DNA of 64,000 nucleotides, taken from positions 14,756 through 78,755 of the forward strand of contig NW_019773959.1 of NCBI RefSeq assembly GCF_001039355.2, given 5' to 3'. Position 1 is the first letter of the stretch, and each line of letters starts with the position of its first letter. A program made the translations under genes and the position numbers. This stretch comes from Lingula anatina. Lineage: Eukaryota > Brachiopoda > Lingulata > Lingulida > Lingulidae. The notes below the pieces were generated by a model. It saw only the letters and a list, made by a program, of their open reading frames with translations, searched no databases and was not told the DNA's origin. This document shows positions 35,051 to 45,256 of the stretch, piece by piece.

Positions 35051-38000
35051 ACACACACACACACACACACACACACAAATAAAGGACACGAATTAGTACC
35101 ATTTATTTTTAACATTCACACTTGGTTTGTAAACATGAATTACTCAGAAATGACAACCGTTGAGCGCGGTTATGTCAAAGTAGAGGTCAGCTGAAAGCTT
35201 ATATTTGATGAGGTTTTCTTTACAAATGGTTTAGACCCCTTGATGAAACCACGCGTGGGTTACGATTGTTGGTGTTATTTTTGACCTTATACTTTGCATG
35301 ATCTCAAATACCTATGGTCAATATGATGGAAATAAAAGGCGGTTAGACTACAATATATGTAGCTCTTCATATTTGCCAAAGGCGACAAAAAAGTCGTATA
35401 AAAACATGTTTCAACTTTTGTCATTTTTTCTCATCACATAAACCCATCAGTGTACCCTACAGTGTACCGTACTTAAACACAGACAAACAATTCCTCATCC
35501 CAGGAACCATGGCGGCCAATAAATCAACGTCATAGGGGTCTTTAGTTATTACCTCTTCGTACTGTTCCGAATACTATTGTATAATTTTGTGATTTTGGCA
35601 TGTCGCTCTTCGGCATTATTAAATATTTTCAGACACTTAAATATTAAATTGATATGAGAGCGATGTTTCTACTGTAATAAACCGAGCTAAGGTAAATAAT
35701 GTGTGTAATAATGTCATACACAGACTTGGCATTTAATATGGAATATTTCAGTTTCAAAGGTATACCTTGGTAAAAATGCGTTATTTAAAAAAAAACTCAT
35801 ATCTCATATAAGATATATGACTGGAGAAGCGTGAAGTCAGGTGTGTCGCTACCAACTAACTAACTATCATGTCTGTTGCACTACTGCATTGTGTATTATT
35901 CAAAGTTTTAATTGGGTAGTGGTCTTTTGGGGTGGTCAAAGCTTGAGTTTGGCAAAGCATGGTTTTGTCAAAAAAGTATCCATATGTCGGCAACTACTGC
36001 ATAGAAGAATTTGAAATTTTGCATGTAAGTGGTCGGTGTATCAGTGCGCAAAATGAGCTAAGTAGTGCTGCTTTACAAATTTGTTAATCTGTGGCAGAAT
36101 GGCGCGAAAAAGAAGAATTGCCAGACAGATAATTGCGCCAAACGGAACGGTCCGCATAGTTTTATAGAGTAATGCCCAGACTGATGTAGCTTCACAAAGG
36201 TCACGCCCAATGTATCGAAATCTCACCACCAGGGCACAAGACTCACTGTCCTTCGGGATATGCTGCTGCAACTAAACAAAAAAAAACCCAGTCCGTTTAG
36301 AATGAGGGCCAAAATGCGTTTTTTCAAGGCTCTTAGCAATCACCAAACTGGTTTCAGCAGGTTAGGATACCAGACGACCTCTGAGGAAGCTACTGTATAC
36401 AGCAAAACAGCGCCGTTTGTTTCTCTGATGAATTGGGGACCCTGACCGTTTCTGGGTAGAACACTGAAACCGCGTGGCTTTCTTTATTGAGGTCAGCTTT
36501 CACCTGTACCGCTCAACTGGTCAAAACAGAGTTTACAGACATCCTGAAGAGGCCTGCGACGAAGCGTGTGATGCTTCTAAAGTGACAAAGGTCATTAACA
36601 GCGTCAGTATTTGGAGTGGTTACCACATTGGTGCCGAAACACCAATGGTAGTCATCAATGAAAACCTTAACCAGATTAAATAAAGGGATAATCTGGGAAC
36701 CACTTGACTATCATTTGAAAGGGGGCACCTTTGGGAAATTTTAAGTTGCACGATGAGATTGCCGGTTCACACAGAGTACTTTTAATCGCAGATAACTTAC
36801 AGAACCAAGGGAATGAGCAGCTACCTGGGTCATCAAAATCGCCATTTTTGCCGAATCAACGGCCTGCATGTCCTACAACAAAACTGAACCAAATTGAACA
36901 GGTTTTGACCGTTGCCTGGAATTTTATTCAAGATTAAACTCTAAAAGCCTATCCCAAGGAATGCCTTGTCGCTTGAAAGGTCTGGTAGCAGTCAGATGAG
37001 GTCAAGCGTAACAGCGACCATTGCTGTAATAAGACACTGACATGAAGGTCCTGTGTGGGGTGTGTAACTTTTTTAAGATGATAATTTGGAAAATATGGAG
37101 ATCTAAAATATCGCTTTCAATGGTTGTCGTATGACTTAGAATAGGCAATGCATTTTTGTTTGCTTCACTGGCGAATTCAATTAATGGACTGATGTCACCA
37201 TGACATCAAAGAGATTATTTTAAAAAGTTATTAAAACACGATTTTAATCCTTATTTTCATTTATAAGTCAGCAAAATAGGAAAAACTGATAAATTATGAT
37301 TTGGAAAAAATATTAAATGTCAAGTCTGTATTAAGGCCCCCATATAATGTGTACATTTTGTCATAACTTTAATATACCTTTAAAAAATATTAGTACCACC
37401 CCCTCTGCTGAGATTAACATTATCCCTGTCCCTCCACGGATTAGTTCTTGGATGCACCATCGTCATTTTCCTCAATTGGCATTTTTTGTATATGTCTAAG
37501 AAGATCAATTGTTTTACAAAGTCTTTTTAATAATATCTGAGCGTGCGTATTTATTCCAAACTCCTCCCCATTTATCCAGAATGATTTCAGTGTTAATAGG
37601 GTTTCTAGGTAATTAAATCAAGCGTTTCCGTCACAACTACTAAAACCTTTTAAACACGCTCTCTGTCTTCTGGGAAACATAAACAAAAAACATCGTGTTA
37701 AAATGTGGAAAACGAAACACAAACATTTTGGAGTGTATTGAAGAGCACTGTGTTTCTTTTAAATTGCAACATGTTTGTTAGAAGGACTCGAATAGTTTTG
37801 CAGTATTTTCACATAGTTGTGTTATTGAATTTTCATGCCAAGATACTTGACTACAACAAGCCATCCTGTCGCACAAAAAATGCGAGTGCACACGGCTCAA
37901 ATCGAATTGTTAAGATAAACATCTTACTTAACATACAGTTCGTGAAGTATGATTTAAATACAGATGCAGATGTGCTCATCTATGACGCTATATAGGTGAT

Positions 38001-41000
38001 GCTGTGTTGCGAAATAAATGTACCAGTATAACCATTAAGCAGAACCGGCGCTCGTCTTTGCCAGATTCTTCCAAGGTTATAATTAATAATAATATTCAAT
38101 TCAACAAATTTTCTATCAAATATGATCATTAATACTTAGGCCTATATAATTTAAACAGCTATTTACTAACTGACTCCATTTTATATAACGGCTTATTGTG
38201 GTTCGGGTAAGAGCACCCCTGATTAAGCACTGAACTTTAAGGCAAAGGAGGCATATTATTACTGCGAAATTGATCGTAAAATGGGTTTTGATCGCACTTT
38301 CGATACTCACATGTACCCTACTAGATACCTAATGTGATTTTCACTTTTTATTATTATTTTTTTATTCAAAGCAATGTATTTATAAATGCTCTTACACTAC
38401 TGCCTCTTACCATTTTATGCCTCGGTGCGTGAACTCAAGTCTTGATGTTTTTATAAATTGTTATGTTTGGATGTTTAGGATATCTTATATCAAAAACATG
38501 TACTAGTAATCAATCACAACGCTAAGATTATGATTTGGGGAAAATAATTTTAGAAATATGAATAGCTAGCAGATATTTCTGACTGTTAAAATTGTTAAGT
38601 GTGCTCGTGTGTGAAAGGATGATCAAATTGGCTAGAGGCGTGTAACTAGATTTTTTTATTTTGTACACGAGTATGAAAGCGAGAAAATAGATTTGTCTGA
38701 TTCAATGACACCTTTCGGTTTTGATGGCTTAGAATGGCTTACAAATATTGGTGAACCTGAAATATGCAGACTTAGTTTTGAATTAAACATACAAAATTCC
38801 TTTCTTCATTTACCATGTTTCAGAAGATCAATATATATTGAAATGTCAAAAAATGTTTAATTTTTTCTCATTCTTCTTCTAGTACTGTTTTTCGTGATAT
38901 GCTGGACTCCTTACTACGTCATATCTGCGTGGTTTTGGTTTGATAGGTAAGTATTTACACTTTGCATTCACATGATTTTATCGATATGCAATGAAAAGGC
39001 TCAATTTGTTGCAACTTACATCCTGAGAAACATTTCTGTTTGTCAGATATCACTTCCATCTATGCTTATTTTAACTTATCTCAACCTATGTATGAGAAGC
39101 AATAAATAAGGAGTTTTTGGCAAACGCTTACAGTATCCTGTAATAGGCTTTAATAAATGACACGGAAGGGAGTAATTATCTTTAGTGTGCAGTTGGCTTA
39201 ATTACCCCTAGTTGCTTGACGAAGCTTGTCAGACAATATAGGTGATTCCACTGATTGCACTTTGCGAGAATTCCCAAAAAAATTGGGTGGACCCTACTAG
39301 AACGATGTGTCTATCTAAATGGGGTATAAAAGATGTTTAATGATTATAGACTTTATGACTATGTATAACAGTTCTTTTACAGCAAAGTCATATATGTTAT
39401 TTAGCACAATGTGGCTATATAGTATAATTTGTGCATTTATTGAGCGCGACATAATAATTGCTTTAGAACTAATACTGGTATATATAAAAACAACGTACCG
39501 GTGGTCATGTCCCCATTGTCATGTGTTATACATGGAGTCAAGTGGCTATAACTTGATAGTAAGACCTGTTCCTTTCAGTCTAGAAAAGTGAAAGGTTTAA
39601 AGGTTCTTTTTAAAGGATGGCTTGGTTTATGGCCGGCAGTTTAAACATAATGCGAAATGCAACTTCACCCTTTGGTCTTAAACTCAAAACGTTGCGAATT
39701 GGTGCGAAACGTCCCTAGATGATCAATGTCAATATTTCATTTAATTTTATTTCTGAACCTCGTCAATATGATTTGTTCAAATTCATTTTATATGCCATTT
39801 AATATTGTTGTTCCTCGCCCCATACACCTATCCCGACACTTTTTAATACCCGTCCATTTTCAGTTTGTCTGTGTAAGTAGTATAAAAATGCATACATGTA
39901 CGTCTGTTACGGCTCTACTCTGCTCCTCGGACCAAACCATGTCCCTTGACTCTAAATTGTTTCCGAGAGGCTCGGTTCTGACCCTACACCTGTGAGTGTC
40001 CATCGCGACGAGATCAAACGTGTTCTTGCAACGTGCCCGTGTCTGGCTCTGTTATGGGTCCCAATCTTTAAAGCTCAAACACTGCCAAAAAGCAGATGTA
40101 CACTGAATGTTATAAACAAATGCATTTTATTTATTTAAATTTGCTTTATATTTGCTATACTGTTGTCTTATATTTTAAAGAATAAACACACGCCCTGCTA
40201 ATACGCTCTTTTTGTCTGGATAATCAATAAGTTCGTCGGATAACGCCTATCTTCGACCTTATCTGATAATAATTTCTCTCGCAGGAACGCTGCTCGAAAG
40301 TCCAAATATTAGACTTACGGAGATTGCAATCAAACATACTAGATTGACCTTGTCATAAGTGATGAATATGTCTATATATATACATTTTTTTTTACTTTCA
40401 GTGAATCAGCAAAGAAGGTCGACTCAAAGATACAACGTGCGATGTTTCTATTAGCTGTGTCAAACTCTTGCATCAATCCGGTCGTATATGGTAAGACTTT
40501 CCTCTTATTTCCTTATGAAAAGCAATTAATATGTTTTATTTTGCATGATTCATTTTAACCAATCTAGGATTCCATGAAGCTACAGGTCAAATATGTTTCC
40601 CCATTTTAACCAATACTTTAAGTTTATGCTGTGGAATTGTTTTGATGTTTCGACAATGCCACGTAATGCCTTCATGATTGCTATAGCTTAATGTGAGACT
40701 TGTAATATCTTGTGACATTATTGTGACTACCGGGATTAACACGACACCGTTATGATGGTATATATCAGACTTTGACACTTGAACAAAATAGTTCTAAGCT
40801 GCCTTTTTTCTGTTCCTCTTTATTTCCTTTTCTTCGGTTTGCTACTTTGTCTGTTTAGTCACACATCCTATTTTGAACTTTTTGCTCGTTTGTGTTCTTC
40901 CACCATTGCTCTCGCTTGCACCAGTAAATAAATGTCGTTATTGGCTGTGCGTTATTGTAATTACTTGGTATAAAGATGGCATGTGAAAAAAACACAGTAA

Positions 41001-44000
41001 AGAATTCAACCCTCAGAGTGCAACGGGACCTTTGGCAGCTTAAACTTCACAGAACAGGTTCATGTTAGGTAAATCATCGTCACGTTACAGGCAACCACAG
41101 GTTAATGGGCTTGTGATAATATGATATAGTCACAATTTAGCGATAAATATCATATGCAAGGCTAGGAAAGATTTTCCCTGAAATTATCTCTGCCCTTGAT
41201 AATTGTTACATGTAATCTGATGACTATGTTGTCAAAGGTGTATGGAATTCTAAGAAACCCAATCTCGAAATGCGGCAGATTTACACGTTTTTAAGACGCT
41301 AAAACATTGGAAACATTGTACGCAGAGTTCCGCACATCGCTGCATTTCCATTTTATAAGTGCTTTCTACCACAAAAGAAAATTATCAAATTCGGCACTGA
41401 TTGTAAAAAGATGGGATCATTCTTTAGGGCCATTGTATCCTGTATGAACTCCGGTGGAATTCTCAGGCTAACTTTATATTCGTGTTGACTTCGCGTGTCC
41501 ATTAAAGCCTTCGTAAAGTCATCGTGAGGGAATCTCGCAAATCGTGCCATCTTGGTCTTTCCTTCGTGTGATCATTGGTGCCATCAGGCCTTTTTCAGCT
41601 CAGGAAGATAGTACGAAGCTGGCCTATTGTATGAGGAAGACAATACAACTACGTGAAATACTTGCAATATCGTCATCTAGCCATGGTATTTTAGTACGAA
41701 GCCATCGAGATGGTACCGCGATGTCGGCAAAAACAAATCAAATCATTTAAGTCGGTCAAACGTTTCCCATGTGCCATGGAGACGTGGGCGTATAATAGAG
41801 CAACCTCTGAGCAATTTTCTCAGTTAGTCTTGAACACCTTTACAGAGGAGAATTGGCTAATTACTTCTTGAGATCTTTGTATTTTCCTGTGGATGTAAAC
41901 TACTGTAGAAATAATATCTTCATGCATATATATATATATGCATGTTACATCCCGTGTGTGTTTTGGGTGCTACCGCGTGGCCTTCTCTAGGCGCCGGACT
42001 TTATCTGGGTTTGGACCTTGCCGTCTGATATCAATTTTGAGACAGTATGGCACCACCCTCACGAAGTTACTGATGGAGCCTGAGAAACTCCAATGACAAT
42101 CCTACGATGGCTAAAGACGACCCGACTTTATCGTGTGTCCACCTGGTGTCAAATTTGGAACAGTGTGACACCGATATTGACAGTTTTGGACAAAAAAGCT
42201 ATTTTTGCAGGACGAATTTAATAACGTTAAGCTGGACTCAGAGCCAAAGTGTTATCTATGAAAAATCAATATGATATTTGTCGAATTAAATATTGCAACA
42301 TTGTTGACAAATTTAAAATAAGAACATGTGGGAGTTAAAATCTTTAGAAATCGGCGACATTCAAAACAAGCATCTGTTTGCTGTTTTTTAAAACTTAACA
42401 ATCAAATGAGTGGCAGAATGAGATGTTGTAATTTAAAACCCCAGGGGAGATGGTGATCATTTCCTCCCCCCCCCCCCACCACCCATCACCCATGTACAGA
42501 TTCAAACTTAGATCAATTTACAATCCGTGTATTTCAGGGTTTAGTACCTGAATTTTAAAAATATTTTATTAAATATATGTGATCACAATTTGTCAAGCAG
42601 TCTTATTTAGGAATATTGACCACATTAAAATTCTTCTTCTTTTTTTTTTGGGGGGGGGGAGGTGGAGGGGAGGTTGTTGAAGTACAGTAAGGTTGCACTT
42701 CGGGAGTCGATTTCAGTATTTCTTACCCGATTTTGTTTAGTAGTCATAGCTTAGTTCTTTTAGTAAACGGTGCACCACAGGCACAGTATGCTACCCTCAG
42801 GTAGTCTTCCTTATCCCAGGCGTAAACGTGCGTTAACAAAAAAAGAACCCAACTTCCAGCGACTATGCAGGCCCTTTTCACATGGACCGGTATACTTTAA
42901 TGATACAGCTTTACCGGCACACCATGAGAGACTGAGTATGCTAAGCGGAGCTCCTCGCGTCCAATTAATTGAATTTAGTTAATAGCAGCAGGAAGCGAAT
43001 TTACCTATTAGGACCTACCAAAGTGTACTTTGCAGGTGTTGTTAAATTTACTAGATATTATGTTGTTGCTGATCTAGTTCATGAAGCTGTTTATTAGGAC
43101 TCCTGCTTTGTTGTTCGTTTTGTACTTGGTCTTTAATTGTTGTAGTGTGCATGATTTTATTGTGGCATGAAGTTTATTTGGCTTTTCCACCCGGCTTTAT
43201 TTACTTTCAGGAATGTTCACCACGACATTTCGGCGGGAGATGCGAAAATGTGGCTGTTGGTTTAAGAATCAACTGTACCGCACGGGCACGTCGTCCTCCA
43301 AGGCGCTTGCAATCCATGGTATGCCCCATTTCCACCAACCAAGGCGACTGTCTGGCCTCTAATGCTAGATTCTGCTAGAAGTCAGACCCATGGCACAGAT
43401 GGTGCTGAAATGGGTTTGCGGCCTGCCTGACGCGTTCTGGTAGCCCAGACGTTGAACTTGACTTCACTTTCTCTCTTCCAGGCATGTTCTCGATCGATTT
43501 TAAGCGTGAATTTCTCCGATGTTGCTTCAAAGCTAGAAGACCCCAGCAGACAACATGTTCCAACAACTCCCGAGGGCAGTTTATATTTCGTAGAACATCG
43601 AAATCTTCCCGAATGTCTTCGGGTACCAACCAGAACCAGATCATAGAGTGCAGGGAAAACAGCACCAGTAGCAGCAGTGGGAACAGCACTTCTAGACTGA
43701 TGAACAAACGCCCAGAATGGCTGGAGCAGGAAAACAAAGGGGTGGGTGTAAAATCTACAAGCTTGTCTAGTCCTAATACTCCGCCTCTTTCCCTTCAGAA
43801 GGAATGGCCTAATTCGCCAGGAGCCGAAACAGAGTTTTCGTTCGTTGACAGCCAAAGCCGAAAATATAGCGCATATAGTGATAGTAGTACATGTAGTACA
43901 GCAAGGTTGGTGTCCCACAGAAGTATACCAAACAAAAGTGACAAGCAGCACCGCAAAGAAAATGAGTACAAGGTATTAACAGACCCCAGTGGAGGCACGT

Positions 44001-44056
44001 TGAAAAAACTTATTTACAAAATAGCACCACGACCTCCATCGACGTCTACGTCTTAA
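31365..44056 (+). CDS. GnRH/AKH/corazonin-family G protein-coupled receptor, six coding exons
   Basis: This is a plasma-membrane class A receptor for a small amidated neuropeptide of the GnRH/adipokinetic-hormone/corazonin superfamily. Coding exons: 31365-31967, 32543-32747, 34817-34933, 38883-38946, 40402-40490, then either 43211-43362 or 43482-44056. All junctions are GT/AG and phases agree (0,1,1,2,1), giving 409 or 550 aa. The N-terminus has three sequons (N24, N41, N51). Seen motifs: GN86 in TM1, LAIAD114 in TM2, C141 and ECL2 C219 as the disulfide pair, D165-R-Y in TM3, W191 in TM4, CWTP318YY in TM6 and NP356VVY in TM7. [27 protein letters not shown] and [10 protein letters not shown] are hallmarks of this family. 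D2.50/N7.49 are in the ancestral arrangement, unlike the swap in mammalian GnRHR. The start is supported by an in-frame TGA at 31353-31355. I cannot decide between GnRH-type and corazonin-type ligand without a tree. Confidence 0.9.
32543..32747 (+). CDS. Receptor coding exon 2 (ECL2 to ICL3)
   Basis: Follows TTTTCTTGCAG. It encodes [18 protein letters not shown], i.e. ECL2 with its conserved Cys219, then TM5 and the start of ICL3 (KKTKQSR). Donor GTAAGG, phase 1. The frame stays open into the intron. Confidence 0.88.
34817..34933 (+). CDS. Receptor coding exon 3 (ICL3)
   Basis: A short exon after TTTTGTTTTTAG that begins by completing Glu270. It encodes a Ser/Thr-rich loop, then [20 protein letters not shown], the basic membrane-proximal end of ICL3 that contacts G proteins in this family. 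Donor GTAAGA, phase 1. Confidence 0.85.
35010..35077. repeat. (TC)n followed by (AC)n microsatellite
   Basis: About 40 bp of TC and then about 28 bp of AC, in receptor intron 3 about 75 bp after exon 3. Confidence 0.95.
35721..37328 (+). mobile_element. Tc1/mariner-like transposon, copy 2 (1608 bp, inactivated)
   Basis: Lies in receptor intron 3, in opposite orientation to copy 1. The left end is CAGACTTGGCATTTAATATG, the right end is the inverse of CAGACTTGACATTTAATAT, and the right side keeps the TA (37329-37330). The left flank is CA, so one side of the target duplication has mutated. The plus-strand frame 36474-36683 carries [20 protein letters not shown], the same catalytic-core segment as copy 1, and the frame at 36731-36937 corresponds to a more C-terminal part. 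Stops and frameshifts prevent a full transposase. Confidence 0.85.
38883..38946 (+). CDS. Receptor coding exon 4 (TM6)
   Basis: A 64-nt micro-exon preceded by TTCTTCTTCTAG. It encodes [20 protein letters not shown], i.e. TM6 with the CWxP toggle motif. Donor GTAAGT, phase 2. It is too short to appear as an open frame and was found by continuing the reading frame from exon 3. Confidence 0.88.
40402..40490 (+). CDS. Receptor coding exon 5 (ECL3 and TM7)
   Basis: An 89-nt exon after TTTTACTTTCAG. It encodes [20 protein letters not shown] and then [10 protein letters not shown], i.e. ECL3 and TM7 with NPxxY. Donor GTAAGA splits the Gly360 codon after its first base. Confidence 0.88.
43211..43362 (+). 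CDS. Receptor alternative terminal exon 6a (short tail)
   Basis: Uses the acceptor TTTACTTTCAG at 43201-43210. It completes Gly360 and continues [17 protein letters not shown], a helix-8-like basic segment with Cys373 and Cys375 as possible palmitoylation sites. The 50-residue tail is counted from Gly360 and ends RRLSGL, with the TAA at 43360-43362. It gives the 409-aa receptor. If the transcript continues past this stop, exon 6b becomes 3' UTR, so a single poly(A) site could serve both forms. Confidence 0.75.
43482..44056 (+). CDS. Receptor alternative terminal exon 6b (long Ser-rich tail)
   Basis: Uses the acceptor TCTCTTCCAG ending at 43481, 271 bp after the 6a acceptor. It completes Gly360 and continues [20 protein letters not shown], aligning residue for residue with 6a over the first 14 positions (GMF, F, R/K-R-E, Cys373). 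It then extends 176 further residues, rich in Ser, Thr and Asn, with many potential phosphorylation sites, to TAA at 44054-44056. It gives the 550-aa receptor. Confidence 0.78.
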
Positions 44057-44716
44057 CAAATGAATTGTATGTTGAAGTTCGCATTGCCTGCAAAGGAGGC
44101 AACATAGGATCTGGGAGTCAAACGTTGTCTCTTTTACTGACAACGGAAAAGTGTATCAACATATATACAGTGGGGCAATGCTTCAGTCGTTACTACATTG
44201 TTTCACAACAGATTATCTATTTCGCTAAATTATTTTTGTAGGAAAGTGCGTATTTATTTACTCCAGCCTTGCCAATGTCCATTTATACGCATTCTACGTA
44301 TTTTTCTATTTCATCCAAGGATTCATTGAAGTTATATATATGTATCTCAGAATGCCAATAATATTTCTGGTACACTTTAAGAAAACACAATGTGATTCAT
44401 TGACATTTATTCACTGAAAAACTCGTTTTAAATTAGATGTAGTGTAAGATTGTATCCAAGTACCATTTAGTCTACTTCAATTGTATATTTTAAGGTCAAT
44501 CTTGGTGTGATTAGGCGGTTTTCTTTTCTACGAAATTTTGTCAAACAAAGCTTGCCTTCTATAACTGGGTGAAAAAAATTGAATAAGTTATCTAATCATG
44601 AGTGACTTTCGTTGTGTACTAGTAGGCCTAAATATTGTATACTCTGCAAGTGTAAATGTAAGATATTTTCCGTCGCCTTGTACAAATTGTAAGGCTGTAC
44701 AGTATATCAGTGTAAG
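44057..44716 (+). other. 3' flank/UTR of the receptor
   Basis: AT-rich sequence after the 6b stop. No AATAAA was found close to the stop. No other gene is seen. Confidence 0.4.
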
Positions 44717-45256
44717 TGTAAGTATACGTATGGTGCCTCATTAGTCACCTGCGTTACGTGGATGACGTCAACATGACGCAGATGTAACTGATACTGGAAA
44801 TCGCAAGCTTATTAGTAAAAGGCAAGCTAATTAGTAAAATGTAAAGCCTATTTGATTTGCAGTTAATTATAATATATTAGACAAAGTGATTTTGTAAATC
44901 TGTCTTAGCTCAGATCAGCATTACTTGTACGTGTAACTATTCCATGGACATGGCATTCACAAGCTTTTGAAGCACGCAAATTATGGTGTAAGTATACCGT
45001 ATGGTGCCTTATTTGTCACGTGGGTTACGTGGATGTCAACATGACACAGACGCCTTTGATACTGGGATATCGATTGTAAAAAGAGCAAGCTTATTAGTAA
45101 ATGCTAAGCTCATTTGATTTGCTATTAATTAAAATGTATTAGGCGAGATGATTTGGCAAATCTTAGCTCAGATAAGCCTTAGGCTACTTGTAGGGCCTAC
45201 ATGTAACTATTCCTTGGGCATGATAATCACGAGCTTTTGAAGCACGCAAATGATGG
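44717..45256. repeat. Tandem duplication, two ~270-bp copies
   Basis: Copies 44717-44986 and 44987-45256 share TGTAAGTATA-CGTATGGTGC, GTTACGTGGATG, CAACATGAC, AAGCTTATTAGTAAA, CTTAGCTCAGAT and AGCTTTTGAAGCACGCAAAT. Substitutions and indels are spread along the length, so the event is not recent. Confidence 0.85.

Noticed and set aside
39319-39591. 90-codon frame in receptor intron 4
   Set aside because: Hydrophobic translation of AT-rich intron. It is not needed for the receptor and breaks no phase.
41353-41550. Minus-strand frame beginning [18 protein letters not shown]
   Set aside because: Reads protein-like but lies in receptor intron 5 without splice or promoter context, and I know no matching family.
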